A DNA stretch of 64,000 nucleotides from Sulfuricurvum sp. (GCF_028681615.1 NZ_JAQUHV010000002.1:186001-250000), one strand, 5' to 3'; shown: positions 1-8,226, counted from the first letter of the stretch. A program made the numbers and translations. Notes: generated by a model not told the origin, from the sequence alone.

Positions 1-1
1 T

Positions 2-1048
2 ATGGTCGGGATCTCGGTCATTATCATCGCATGTCCGTGTGCGTTGGCTCTTGCAACTCCGGTTGCAACGCTGGTAGGATTGGCATTGGGGGCAAAGAGG
101 GGAATTCTCTTTAAATCGGCGGCTCAGATCGAGACGATGGCAAAAGCGACGATGGTGGTATTGGATAAAACCGGCACCATAACTCAAGGACGTCCCGAAG
201 TGGTTTATGCAACACTGCATCACCCGTTTGATCAGAATGTATTGCATACACTTGTTTCTTCATCCAAACATCCGATCAGCAGAGGTGTACTGGAGTATTT
301 GGAACGTACGGAGGAGGAGGTAGATTCAACCACACTCGAAGAGGTACGTGAAATTCCTGCACGCGGTATGGTAGGACGGGCAAACGGTGTAGTTGTCGCC
401 GGAGGAAATGCACTGTTGATGCAAGAACTGGGTATTGCCGTGGACGCCGTAAGCGATAAAAGTATTTTTTACTATGCGGTAGATAATCTTCTTGTTGCCG
501 TGTTTGAACTTCGGGATCTTCCTAAAGCGAGAGCGCATGAGTCGATGGAAGACTTAAAACGCTCCAACCTCCGTGTTGTGATGCTCACAGGTGATCATGA
601 AGCGGCGGCACAGCGTGTTGCAAAAGAGGTGGGGATTGATGAGGTACATGCTCATCTTACCCCAGAGGGGAAAGCGGCATTTATCGACAAAGCACATCAG
701 GATGGTCATATTGTCGTCATGGCGGGGGACGGTGTAAACGACTTGTTGGCTTTAGCCGCCGCTGATATTGCCATCGCTATGGGTAACGGTAGTGATATCG
801 CGATCGAAGTGAGCGATGTGGTGCTCATGAATGATTCGCTGACTTCGCTAACAGAAGCGTTCGGGATCAGTCGTAAGACATACGGTTTGATTAAACAAAA
901 CCTTGGTATCTCACTGGTCTATAACTCGATTACAATTCCGCTTGCGATGATGGGGTATGTGATACCGTTGATTGCGGCAATTTCGATGTCGTTTAGTTCG
1001 CTCTTGGTTGTCGGTAATTCGATGCGGGTGCGTTGGCTGTATAAATAG
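2..1048 (+). CDS. ccoI: Heavy-metal P-type ATPase, C-terminal part (CcoI/FixI-like)
   Basis: This is the C-terminal half of a P1B-type metal ATPase; the gene begins before the window. Visible in order are the CPC metal-binding motif in a membrane helix (ACPCALALATP), the DKTGT phosphorylation motif, the ATP-binding domain with HP (SSKHPIS) and the TGD hinge, the GDGVNDLLAL motif, and a final pair of membrane helices. P1B ATPases with CPC export copper-type ions from the cytoplasm. Because ccoS follows 180 nt downstream on the same strand, I infer the CcoI type, which supplies copper for cbb3 cytochrome oxidase assembly in the inner membrane. A plain CopA is the alternative. The family is sure; the specific role rests on the neighbour. 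Confidence 0.88.
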   Translation: MVGISVIIIACPCALALATPVATLVGLALGAKRGILFKSAAQIETMAKATMVVLDKTGTITQGRPEVVYATLHHPFDQNVLHTLVSSSKHPISRGVLEYLERTEEEVDSTTLEEVREIPARGMVGRANGVVVAGGNALLMQELGIAVDAVSDKSIFYYAVDNLLVAVFELRDLPKARAHESMEDLKRSNLRVVMLTGDHEAAAQRVAKEVGIDEVHAHLTPEGKAAFIDKAHQDGHIVVMAGDGVNDLLALAAADIAIAMGNGSDIAIEVSDVVLMNDSLTSLTEAFGISRKTYGLIKQNLGISLVYNSITIPLAMMGYVIPLIAAISMSFSSLLVVGNSMRVRWLYK

Positions 1049-1052
1049 TTAT

Positions 1053-1207
1053 ATACTTTTCTTTTTCATAAGAAAAGTATCAAAACAAGGGAACCGCTTT
1101 TGCGAAGCAAAATGTTTCTGTGAAAAGAAAATCGTCCCAAAAACAGAACGCTTCCAACCGCTTTGGCACTACTGCCAGCGGTCGGGCTCTTGGTATGTTT
1201 GTGGGAC
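1053..1207 (+). repeat. Structured intergenic repeat, copy 1
   Basis: This fills the gap between ccoI and ccoS. It opens with an 11-bp inverted repeat (1053-1063 pairing with 1070-1080). A copy-specific stretch with its own small hairpin follows (about 1081-1121). The conserved core begins with AAAAGAAAATCG, then an outer stem (1134-1145 with 1196-1207, 11 of 12 paired). An inner hairpin pairs ACCGC (1157-1161) and TGGCA (1164-1168) with TGCCA (1173-1177) and GCGGT (1178-1182), around a CTAC loop. A second copy lies at 4945-5058 on the same strand with different stem sequence but the same fold and loop. I do not recognise the family; it could be a structured RNA, a REP-like element or a MITE. 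Confidence 0.7.
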
Positions 1208-1228
1208 AAAATTGATAAAAGGAATTCT

Positions 1229-1447
1229 GTGGATAGTTGGGTAATCGCAATGATGCTCGGTGCATCGATCTTTTTAGGCGGAATAGCGTTGGCGGCTTTT
1301 ATGTGGGGAATTAAAAACGGTCAATTTGACGATGAGACGAAAATGATGAATCAAGTGCAGTTTGATGACGAAGCGGAACTCAACGATGCAGCCAATCAGC
1401 AGCGTAAGCAAGAAGCAGTGAATAAACGAGATTATAAACCGGAATAA
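1229..1447 (+). CDS. ccoS: CcoS, cbb3 cytochrome oxidase maturation protein
   Basis: A 72-residue single-pass membrane protein starting MDSWVIAMMLGASIFLGG, followed by the WGIKNGQFDD segment typical of CcoS and a charged, Gln/Asn-rich cytoplasmic tail. CcoS is needed to insert cofactors into cbb3-type oxidase in the inner membrane. I chose the GTG at 1229 because AAAGGA lies at 1219-1224 and the protein then starts as CcoS proteins normally do. An ATG at 1163 would lengthen it, but that extension is translated from inside the structured repeat and is not CcoS-like. It sits downstream of ccoI; the rest of the cbb3 operon is not in the window. Confidence 0.88.
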   Translation: MDSWVIAMMLGASIFLGGIALAAFMWGIKNGQFDDETKMMNQVQFDDEAELNDAANQQRKQEAVNKRDYKPE

Positions 1448-1466
1448 ATTCTGAAGAAGAGAAAGA

Positions 1467-1486
1467 CTCACCGCACTTGCGGTGAG
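1467..1486 (-). terminator. Rho-independent terminator of the cytochrome c gene
   Basis: A perfect 8-bp GC-rich stem (CTCACCGC / GCGGTGAG, 4-nt loop) lies just beyond the minus-strand stop at 1494. Read on the minus strand it is followed by a T-rich run (TCTTTCTCTTCTTC). It may also end ccoS transcription from the other side, since ccoS stops at 1447. Confidence 0.75.
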
Positions 1487-1493
1487 CGAGGTA

Positions 1494-1790
1494 TTATTTG
1501 ATTGTTGCGATGTAAGCAGCGATTGCTTTGATATCAGCGTCAGAGTATGCTCCAACTTGACCTTTCATCAATGCACCCATTCCAGCTTTGTTCAAAGTAC
1601 CAGCTTTGTACCCTTTAAGAGCAGTTTCGATAGCTTCTGCAGACAAACCTTTTACGATAGGTGATTTACCAAGAGCAGATTTTTCGAAAGAAGCACCATG
1701 GCAAGCAGCACATTTAGCAGTTAGGGCTTTACCATCGGCAGCCATCAAAGATACACCAGCGAACAACATTGCAAGAGCAATTTTTTTCAT
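1494..1790 (-). CDS. Periplasmic monohaem cytochrome c (c553-like)
   Basis: A 98-residue class I cytochrome c. A signal peptide (residues 1 to about 17, ending LMAA) directs export. CAACH at 27-31 binds haem covalently with His31 as axial ligand; the KAGMGALMKG region supplies the Met ligand, and the last helix reads DADIKAIAAYIATIK. Small c553-type cytochromes carry electrons in the periplasm, in Campylobacterota typically to cbb3 oxidase, which fits the ccoI/ccoS neighbours though it is on the opposite strand. It is a single-gene unit: TATAAT at 1820-1825, GGAG ribosome binding site, and its own terminator at 1467-1486. Confidence 0.9.
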   Translation of the reverse strand: MKKIALAMLFAGVSLMAADGKALTAKCAACHGASFEKSALGKSPIVKGLSAEAIETALKGYKAGTLNKAGMGALMKGQVGAYSDADIKAIAAYIATIK

Positions 1791-1819
1791 TTGTTTTCTC
1801 CATTAAAAATTTCGTCGTC

Positions 1820-1825
1820 ATTATA
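1820..1825 (-). promoter_or_regulatory. -10 element for cytochrome c
   Basis: TATAAT on the minus strand, 30 nt upstream of the cytochrome start. Campylobacterota sigma-70 promoters are often recognised mainly by their -10, and no clear -35 is seen. Confidence 0.6.
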
Positions 1826-1879
1826 GTCTTAGCAATCTTAAATCACTCTAACATTTCTCTCCTTTAATAGAAGCTTTGT

Positions 1880-1885
1880 TACAAT
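1880..1885 (+). promoter_or_regulatory. -10 element for the hldD operon
   Basis: TACAAT, 32 nt upstream of the hldD ATG, divergent from the cytochrome promoter. It probably drives hldD-hldE-yfaZ. Confidence 0.5.
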
Positions 1886-1916
1886 ATGCTACTACCTGTA
1901 ATTAGAGGAAAAATAT

Positions 1917-2924
1917 ATGCGCTACAGTTCTGCCGATTTGAATCGAAAAACCATTTTAATCACGGGAGGGGCGGGATTCATCGGATCCAACCTCGCTTTC
2001 TATTTTCAGGAGAACTATCCTGAAACCCATGTTGTAGTTTTGGACCTTTTCCGCTCGAATATTACGTTGTCGAACGGCAATCTCAGAAGTTTCGGTCATT
2101 TTAAAAATCTCTTGGGATTTCAGGGTGAAGTGATCAGCGGTGATATCAATGACACTGCATTGCTTTCAAAGCTCAAACGCGATTATCAATTCGATTACAT
2201 TTTCCATGAAGCCGCAATTTCCGATACCACGGCACTGGAACAGGATTTGATGATTCAGACCAATGTCAACGCGTTTAAAGATCTCCTCGATATCGCTGTG
2301 GCACACGGTGCCAATATGATTTATGCTTCTTCCGGAGCCACCTATGGTGATGCCCCTTCGCCTCAGCGTGTCGGACGAGAGGCTCCTCAAAACGTTTACG
2401 GTTTTTCAAAATTGATGATGGACCATTTAGCGCATAAATATACCAAGAAGTACGATCATATCAGTATTGTGGGATTGAGATATTTTAATGTATACGGTCC
2501 TAGAGAATTTTTCAAAAATAAAACGGCGTCGATGGTCGTACAATTCGGTCATCAGCTGTTGGCAGGGAAAAATCCGAAACTGTTTGAAAACTCGGATAAA
2601 ATCTTACGCGATTTCATCTACATCGAAGATATCATTCAAGCCAATGTTCTCTCTATGAATCCGAAAGAGAACGGTGTTTTCAATGTCGGTACCGGAAAAG
2701 CGCGATCGTTCCAATCGATGGTGGATATCCTCCAGAACGAACTGGGGACGTCTTTGAGCTGTGAATACATCCCCAACCCGTATATCGGACGCTATCAGTT
2801 CCATACGGAAGCCGATATCGAGTCTACAAGAGCGATCTTGGGATATGAACCGCGCTTTAGCTTTGAAGAGGGGATTGCGGCATACGTACCGGAAATCAAG
2901 CGTCTGTTTGAGCAGGAACTCTAA
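1917..2924 (+). CDS. hldD: ADP-L-glycero-D-manno-heptose 6-epimerase
   Basis: HldD (RfaD), 335 residues, a cytoplasmic short-chain dehydrogenase that epimerises ADP-D,D-heptose to ADP-L,D-heptose, the donor for LPS inner core. The Rossmann motif GGAGFIGSN is at about residues 18-26, the catalytic Tyr/Lys pair lies in VYGFSKLMMDH, and the family signature RYFNVYGPRE follows. AGAGGAAA precedes the ATG. Its stop overlaps the hldE start (TAATG), so the two are translationally coupled. gmhA and gmhB, also needed for the pathway, are not in the window. Confidence 0.95.
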   Translation: MRYSSADLNRKTILITGGAGFIGSNLAFYFQENYPETHVVVLDLFRSNITLSNGNLRSFGHFKNLLGFQGEVISGDINDTALLSKLKRDYQFDYIFHEAAISDTTALEQDLMIQTNVNAFKDLLDIAVAHGANMIYASSGATYGDAPSPQRVGREAPQNVYGFSKLMMDHLAHKYTKKYDHISIVGLRYFNVYGPREFFKNKTASMVVQFGHQLLAGKNPKLFENSDKILRDFIYIEDIIQANVLSMNPKENGVFNVGTGKARSFQSMVDILQNELGTSLSCEYIPNPYIGRYQFHTEADIESTRAILGYEPRFSFEEGIAAYVPEIKRLFEQEL

Positions 2925-4357
2925 TGAAAAAGTTAAACGAAACCCATCCTCATATTCTCGTTATCGGTGATTTGATGATCGACCACTATCTTTGGGGCGG
3001 ATGCGAGCGTATCTCTCCCGAAGCTCCGGTACAGGTTGTTGATATTTCTCGTGAGACGACAGTGCTCGGCGGTGCCGGAAACGTGATCAACAACTTAATC
3101 GCTTTAGGCGCGCGTGTGAGTGTGAGCGGTGTCATCGGTGACGATGAAAACGGCGAAGAATTGCGAAGTATGCTTTCGGCCATCGGTGCAAACAGTGACG
3201 GTCTTATGCGCCAAACGGGGAGAAAAACATCCAAAAAAAGTCGAATCATCGCTTCGAATCAACAAATTTTGCGCTACGACAAAGAATCGAAAGAGTCAAT
3301 TGATAAAGTGAGCGAACGTTCTATCGTCTCATATGTTATTGATGTCATCGATACGTGCGATATTATCATCCTTTCCGATTACGGAAAAGGGGTCATTACC
3401 GATGCCGTTGCGGGCGGGATAATCGCTACGGCAAAAGCAGCAGGAAAAAAGGTTTTGGTTGATCCGAAAGGGAAAGATTATCGCAAATACCGCGGAGCCT
3501 ATTTACTGACACCGAACAAAAAAGAGGCATCGGAAGCGACAGGAATCGTAATCAAAGATGACAAAAGTCTCCAAAAAGCGCTTATAAGTCTCAAAGAAAC
3601 GTGTTCTCTCGAATGTTCGATGATAACCCTGTCCGAAGACGGTATCGCGATCTATGACAAAAGTATGCGCCGCTTTCCTACCGTGGCCAAAGAGGTTTAT
3701 GATGTGACAGGTGCGGGGGATACGGTGATCGCATCCCTCTCATTTGCTTTGAGTGCGGGGCTGAGCATCGATGAAGCAGCCCCATTTGCTAATCATGCCG
3801 CCGCCGTTGTCGTCGGTAAAATCGGTTCGGCTACCGTTACGCTTGCCGAAATCGAGGAATATGCCTCCAGTCTGCACCAAAGCACGTCGGATATGCACAT
3901 CAAAACGCAAGAAGAGATTTTTGCTATCTCCGAGCGTTTAAGACGTGAAGGGAAGAAGGTAGTCTTTACCAACGGATGTTTTGATATCCTCCATGTCGGG
4001 CATGTGAAATATCTCCAAGAGGCGAAAAGTTACGGGGATGTCTTGATTGTCGGGCTCAATTCGGACAGTTCGGTTCGTACCCTGAAAGGTCCGACCCGTC
4101 CTGTGAATCCCGAAGCGGATCGTGCCTATATTTTAGCCGCGCTCGAATCGGTCGATTTTGTGGTGATGTTTAGCGATGAAACTCCGTATGAACTGATTAA
4201 AAACATTGCTCCCGATATCCTTGTCAAAGGGGGAGATTATGAGGGCAAATCGGTTGTTGGAGCGGAATTTGCTAAGGAACTGCGATTGGTGCAGTTTGTG
4301 GACGGAAAAAGTACGACTGCCACGATAGCTCGAATTAATGAAGGGACACTATGCTAA
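2924..4357 (+). CDS. hldE: Bifunctional heptose-7-phosphate kinase / heptose-1-phosphate adenylyltransferase
   Basis: HldE (RfaE), 477 residues, full length. The N-terminal PfkB-type kinase domain (about 1-315) carries the VTGAGDT catalytic/anion-hole motif near residue 262. The C-terminal nucleotidyltransferase (about 340-477) has NGCFDILHVGHVKYL with the HxGH site near residue 357. It phosphorylates D,D-heptose-7-P at C1 and, after GmhB acts, adds AMP to give ADP-heptose, the substrate for HldD encoded just upstream. It starts on the hldD stop and overlaps the next gene by 7 nt, indicating one operon. Confidence 0.95.
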   Translation: MKKLNETHPHILVIGDLMIDHYLWGGCERISPEAPVQVVDISRETTVLGGAGNVINNLIALGARVSVSGVIGDDENGEELRSMLSAIGANSDGLMRQTGRKTSKKSRIIASNQQILRYDKESKESIDKVSERSIVSYVIDVIDTCDIIILSDYGKGVITDAVAGGIIATAKAAGKKVLVDPKGKDYRKYRGAYLLTPNKKEASEATGIVIKDDKSLQKALISLKETCSLECSMITLSEDGIAIYDKSMRRFPTVAKEVYDVTGAGDTVIASLSFALSAGLSIDEAAPFANHAAAVVVGKIGSATVTLAEIEEYASSLHQSTSDMHIKTQEEIFAISERLRREGKKVVFTNGCFDILHVGHVKYLQEAKSYGDVLIVGLNSDSSVRTLKGPTRPVNPEADRAYILAALESVDFVVMFSDETPYELIKNIAPDILVKGGDYEGKSVVGAEFAKELRLVQFVDGKSTTATIARINEGTLC

Positions 4358-4938
4358 AAAAAATAATTTTATGCGCTTTACTCAGCAGTGGGGCATTCGC
4401 CGCACACCAAATTGAAGCGAATGTGAACAGCAGGGATGTCGAAGGGCAAATCCGTTTAGACATGGGTCGTATGGGAAATGCGATGCAAAATACCTATATC
4501 GGTGCACGTTTTTTAAACGGGGATAACAACAACAGCAATACGATTGCCAATACGGACCCGTTGATGGAGGTCTCATTTATGGTGATGCGTCCGGTTCAAG
4601 GGGTTCAAGGATTGAAACTTGGGCTGGGAATCAAAGGAGAATACACCAAATTTGACGGTAATACGTATGCGGCGATTCCTTTGGGTGCCGAAGCGGAACT
4701 TCTGCTCCCTTTGAATACCCCTTTCCCGTTTTATCTCGGAGGATCGCTCTATTATGCTCCGTCGGTGTTGAGCTTCAAAGACGGGGATTCGTATTTGGAA
4801 ACACGCCTGCATTTGGATGCTGAGCCGATCGATAACGGCCGGGTCGAAGTGGGATACCGAAAAATCGATACCAATATCAAAAGCCGTGATGTGACGTATA
4901 ACAGCTCATGGTATTTCGGGCTTAGATTAGACTTTTAA
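4351..4938 (+). CDS. YfaZ-like outer-membrane beta-barrel
   Basis: A 195-residue exported protein: signal peptide 1 to about 17 (MLKKIILCALLSSGAFA), then alternating amphipathic strands (for example LKLGLGIKGEYTKF and SWYFGLRLDF) ending in an aromatic residue, as outer-membrane barrels do. The length and pattern fit the YfaZ family, whose role is unknown. It overlaps hldE and so is expressed with LPS heptose synthesis, but nothing visible gives it a catalytic role. The start is well fixed by the signal peptide. Confidence 0.75.
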   Translation: MLKKIILCALLSSGAFAAHQIEANVNSRDVEGQIRLDMGRMGNAMQNTYIGARFLNGDNNNSNTIANTDPLMEVSFMVMRPVQGVQGLKLGLGIKGEYTKFDGNTYAAIPLGAEAELLLPLNTPFPFYLGGSLYYAPSVLSFKDGDSYLETRLHLDAEPIDNGRVEVGYRKIDTNIKSRDVTYNSSWYFGLRLDF

Positions 4939-4944
4939 TTTCAG

Positions 4945-5058
4945 ACTTTTCTTTTTAATAAGAAAAGTATGCAAAAGAAAATCGCCTCTACAACAAATCG
5001 CTAGCGGTACGCTTTCGCACTACTGCGAGCGACCTTGCTCTTGGTGTGTTGTTGAGGC
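4945..5058 (+). repeat. Structured intergenic repeat, copy 2
   Basis: Second copy of the element at 1053-1207, here between two convergent genes and touching the waaF stop codon. The ACTTTTCTT/AAGAAAAGT inverted repeat (4945-4953, 4960-4968) leads into AAAAGAAAATCG. The outer stem pairs 4984-4995 with 5047-5058 (11 of 12). The inner hairpin CGCT-TT-CGCA / TGCG-AGCG (5010-5029) again encloses CTAC. The stem bases differ from copy 1 while pairing is kept. The roughly 40-nt insert of copy 1 is absent. Confidence 0.7.
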
Positions 5059-6017
5059 TAGATTAATTTTTGAGCAGCTTCAATTACTTCTGCTGCTGTA
5101 ATACTTTTCATACATTCGTGGTGTCCGAGCGGGCACTCACGTTTCATACACGGTGCACACTCCATATCATGTCTCACTATAAGACTTTTTTCATTCATCC
5201 ATTGCGATGTTTCCAAATGCCGTGTCGGTCCGAAGATCGCCACTGTCGGTACCTGATAGGCTGCTGCGACGTGCATCGGGCCGCTGTCGTTGGTAATAAA
5301 AAGATCCAATCCGCCGATAAAACTGCATAACTCCTGAATCGACGTTTTTCCTGCAAGATTGGTAACGTTCAAACCGCTTAAGCGTGATTCGATATCGTTG
5401 GCCATACCCACTTCATTGGGGCCGCCGAAGAGGATAATATCGAAGCGCTCACTCAAAGCACGCGCCACTTCGGCAAACTTTTCGGGATACCATCGTTTGG
5501 CGCTTCCATAGGTTGCTCCCGGATTGAGTCCGAGGGTAGGGCGTTTATACGGATGCAGCGGAATATGCAGTCTGAGGTTTTGAATGACCAGAGGCGACGG
5601 ACTCAGACTTTGGGCGATATCGCGGTACTGTTCCACCAGATGGGAAGGATGGTGCGGCTTGATGGCATGCGTCAATAAGAGTTTTGAATGCCAGCTCTTC
5701 CGTCCCGCCGTAATTGGTGTTTTTGTCCACGAGAGCAGCAGGGAGGAGTGGAGCTGATTGCGAAATGTTATCCCTATGTCGTGACGACCCAACTCTCGAG
5801 CAAATCGCAGGGTATTGACGAGACGATTGCCCCCTTTTTTCGTTTCATCGACATAATGCCGTACGCATTGGGGATGATATTTGAGCGCTTCGATGCTCAC
5901 AAACGAACCGACCAATGTGAGCTCCGCTTCGGGATAGAGTGCGCATAGTGCTTCGATAGAGGGGGTCGCCATTACGGCATCGCCTAGCCAGTTGGGGAGA
6001 ATGACGAGTAGTTTCAC
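5058..6017 (-). CDS. waaF: ADP-heptose:LPS heptosyltransferase II
   Basis: WaaF (RfaF), 319 residues, glycosyltransferase family 9. It adds the second L,D-heptose to the LPS inner core at the cytoplasmic face of the inner membrane. Diagnostic segments are LPNWLGDAVMATP at the N-terminus, GLNPGATYGSAKRWYPEKFA before the donor-binding domain, and TNDSGPMHVAAA in the C-terminal domain. A Cys-rich tail (CAPCMKRECPLGHHECM) is usual for WaaF. The start overlaps the stop of the upstream gene by 4 nt. It is convergent with the hldD-hldE-yfaZ operon. Confidence 0.93.
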   Translation of the reverse strand: MKLLVILPNWLGDAVMATPSIEALCALYPEAELTLVGSFVSIEALKYHPQCVRHYVDETKKGGNRLVNTLRFARELGRHDIGITFRNQLHSSLLLSWTKTPITAGRKSWHSKLLLTHAIKPHHPSHLVEQYRDIAQSLSPSPLVIQNLRLHIPLHPYKRPTLGLNPGATYGSAKRWYPEKFAEVARALSERFDIILFGGPNEVGMANDIESRLSGLNVTNLAGKTSIQELCSFIGGLDLFITNDSGPMHVAAAYQVPTVAIFGPTRHLETSQWMNEKSLIVRHDMECAPCMKRECPLGHHECMKSITAAEVIEAAQKLI

Positions 6018-7186
6018 GAAGCTGCCTTATAAGTGTAGAGTGGTGTCGAAGTGGGATCCCATGAAATATGCAATTCTCCTCTTGGGGTAGAACAAACGAG
6101 AAGATGCCCCTCATTATTCGTGCGATAGCGTATAAACTCGGCATCCTGTAAATGAAACAGCATGGTTTTATAGGCATTAAAAGAGGGGCGTTTTCGTATC
6201 CCCTCGCGGTTATCGATCAGCCCGTATCCCGGAGCAATGAGTTGATGCCAGAAGACGCAACTCACCTGCTGTGACGCAAAAGCGAGGAGATGATAGCGCA
6301 CCATATAGTCACTGTAATCCTCTTCGCTCACACATTCCGTTTCACTGGTCGGAGCATACGGGGCGGTGTTTTTGATCGGCCAGTTGGTTTCAGTAATGAT
6401 TAACTCATCGGATGTTTTGGGACTTAATCGTATCAAAGCAGCCAAAAATCGTATTTTTCCGATCAGGTCAAACCCCATTTGGGTATTTTCGGGAGCACCG
6501 CGGCGATCGACGTAGAGAAGGCTTCCGAGCGCATCGTAACGGATCGGTTTGAGGTTGAAGAGGGTGTGGGCGGTGAAATGGTATTCGAAATCGATAACAT
6601 TGGAACCGATCAGTTTGAGATGGGGGAATCGCTCTTTTTTGAGTGCGTAGGCAACCGAATAAAAATTGAGGTATTCATTAACACTGAAAAATCCCCATTT
6701 GGCACGGTTGATAGTCGAACCGATAACGTAGGTATGGCAAACTCTCTCTAACGCTTCGAAGATTTGGATGAAGTGATCCTTGCTCATATCGGGACTCGTG
6801 ATGTGCTCACGGTCTTGGAGCAATGCAACGGTGATCTCTTTGTCTTTAAAAGAGCGGATAAAGGTGACGTATTCGTGTAGCCGATCCATCTCCCACAGCG
6901 GAATACGGATCAGGAGCTTTTTGATCCCCAGCTCATCGACCAGATAAGGGACCGTATTGGGTTCATAAGAGAGATTGACCCCCATACCGAAAAAGTGTTC
7001 TCCGCTTATATGTCGACGCGGTATAAACGGCATGATGAATGCGGAGACGGGGAGGGTGAGCAACGCAACGCAAAATGTTTTGATTAGCGAAGGAAGAGCA
7101 CTGCGCCGCATGCTGCGTTTTAATGCTTTATCTTTGATGATGGCGGGCTGATCGGAATAATGATCCCAGGCAAACGGTGCTTTCAT
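6014..7186 (-). CDS. Membrane-anchored glycoside-hydrolase-like (TIM-barrel) protein
   Basis: A 390-residue protein with one hydrophobic helix (about 33-54) after a basic stretch, so probably inner-membrane anchored with the main domain outside the cytoplasm. The rest resembles a beta/alpha barrel glycosidase: GSTINRAKWG sits where the acid/base segment of clan-A hydrolases would be, and LIITETNWPI supplies a candidate nucleophile Glu. The substrate is unknown. Its operon partner waaF suggests LPS trimming or core metabolism. The start is uncertain: the ATG at 7186 has no Shine-Dalgarno and lies 7 nt after a TATAAT (possibly leaderless), while the ATG at 7111 would give a plain signal-anchor (MRRSALPSLIKTF). 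Confidence 0.6.
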   Translation of the reverse strand: MKAPFAWDHYSDQPAIIKDKALKRSMRRSALPSLIKTFCVALLTLPVSAFIMPFIPRRHISGEHFFGMGVNLSYEPNTVPYLVDELGIKKLLIRIPLWEMDRLHEYVTFIRSFKDKEITVALLQDREHITSPDMSKDHFIQIFEALERVCHTYVIGSTINRAKWGFFSVNEYLNFYSVAYALKKERFPHLKLIGSNVIDFEYHFTAHTLFNLKPIRYDALGSLLYVDRRGAPENTQMGFDLIGKIRFLAALIRLSPKTSDELIITETNWPIKNTAPYAPTSETECVSEEDYSDYMVRYHLLAFASQQVSCVFWHQLIAPGYGLIDNREGIRKRPSFNAYKTMLFHLQDAEFIRYRTNNEGHLLVCSTPRGELHISWDPTSTPLYTYKAAS

Positions 7187-7192
7187 ACGCGT

Positions 7193-7198
7193 ATTATA
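7193..7198 (-). promoter_or_regulatory. -10 element directly before the 6014-7186 gene
   Basis: TATAAT on the minus strand ends only 6 nt before the ATG, so transcription would begin at or beside the start codon. See the leaderless-mRNA finding. Confidence 0.45.
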
Positions 7199-7254
7199 GC
7201 GTTTTCTTTACCATCAATCAGGTAGAATACCGATACTAAATACGGGGTGATGAC

Positions 7255-8226
7255 ATGAATATAATGGTGGTTCGTAACGATAAACTGGGGGATTTTATCA
7301 CGGCATTGCCAACCCTGTATGTTTTAAAACACTATAATCCTTCCAACCGTATTATCGCCCTTGTAGCACCTCTCAACCGCCGTTTGGCCGAGTCATGCGA
7401 TTTTATCGATGAGGTGGTCGTTGATACGGGAGACGATATTCTAGAGCTTGCCTTTAAAATCAAACAAGCCCAAATCGACGCTTCCGTTACCCTCTTTTCC
7501 AATACCCGTGTGGCGATTGCGCAGTGGATCGCCCGAATCCCTGTCCGTATTGCCCCGGCTACCAAAATAGCCCAATTTTTTTACAACCGCCGTATCACGC
7601 AACGCCGCAGCCGCGTGGAGATGGCGGAGTTTGAATACAATCTGGAGTTGGCCAAAGCGCTGTTTAGCGATATTTCACTCGATTTCCCCACGCCGCTATT
7701 GCACTTTGAGGGGAGCGAAGAGGCTTATTCGGACTTTTGTGCGGAATTCGCCATTACAAAACCTGTGGTAGCGTTTCATCCCGGTTTCGGCGGTTCTTCG
7801 GATGCCAACTGGACGCTAAGCGAATACGTCGAACTGGTACGCATCGCTGAGGCTGAAGGGAATGTCGATGTGGTGATGACGTTCGGTCCGGATGAAGAAA
7901 AGCTGTATGAGGAAGCGAAAGAAGCATTGTGTGAGAGCAGGGTAGTACTATACCGTTCGGTAGGAAGCGTGGTCGATTTTGCCAAGCTTTTGAGCTGTTT
8001 TAAACTGTTTATAAGTACATCGACCGGAACGTATCATTTGGCAAACGCGGTAGGGTGCGAGACGTTTACATTTTTTGCCGATACCCGTTTCGCTTCGGCA
8101 TTGCGATGGAAAAGTATTGGGGAAAATCAGCACCACTTTATGATCCCCCTCAACCCGCAGGGACGGTCGGAGATGTTCGAGAAGGTTAAGAGAGAGCTGA
8201 AAAATCGCCTTTCATCGCTTTCTTGA
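7255..8226 (+). CDS. Glycosyltransferase family 9 (heptosyltransferase-like)
   Basis: A 323-residue GT-B enzyme of the heptosyltransferase family. The N-terminal motif VVRNDKLGDFITALPTL holds the glycine-rich acceptor loop with the Asp used as catalytic base in WaaC/WaaF. VAFHPGFGGSSDANWTLSEY is the donor-side phosphate loop, and STSTGTYHLANAVG matches the conserved (N/S)DTGxxHxAAA element in altered form. It is probably an LPS core heptosyltransferase, but the acceptor cannot be assigned; WaaC or WaaQ-like roles are both possible. Its 3' end overlaps the convergent LPS kinase gene by 41 nt. Confidence 0.82.
   Translation: MNIMVVRNDKLGDFITALPTLYVLKHYNPSNRIIALVAPLNRRLAESCDFIDEVVVDTGDDILELAFKIKQAQIDASVTLFSNTRVAIAQWIARIPVRIAPATKIAQFFYNRRITQRRSRVEMAEFEYNLELAKALFSDISLDFPTPLLHFEGSEEAYSDFCAEFAITKPVVAFHPGFGGSSDANWTLSEYVELVRIAEAEGNVDVVMTFGPDEEKLYEEAKEALCESRVVLYRSVGSVVDFAKLLSCFKLFISTSTGTYHLANAVGCETFTFFADTRFASALRWKSIGENQHHFMIPLNPQGRSEMFEKVKRELKNRLSSLS

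Noticed and set aside
972-1244. 90-codon frame overlapping the end of ccoI and the structured repeat
   Set aside because: Overlaps the conserved ATPase C-terminus in another frame and then runs through the repeat; the product has no plausible protein character.
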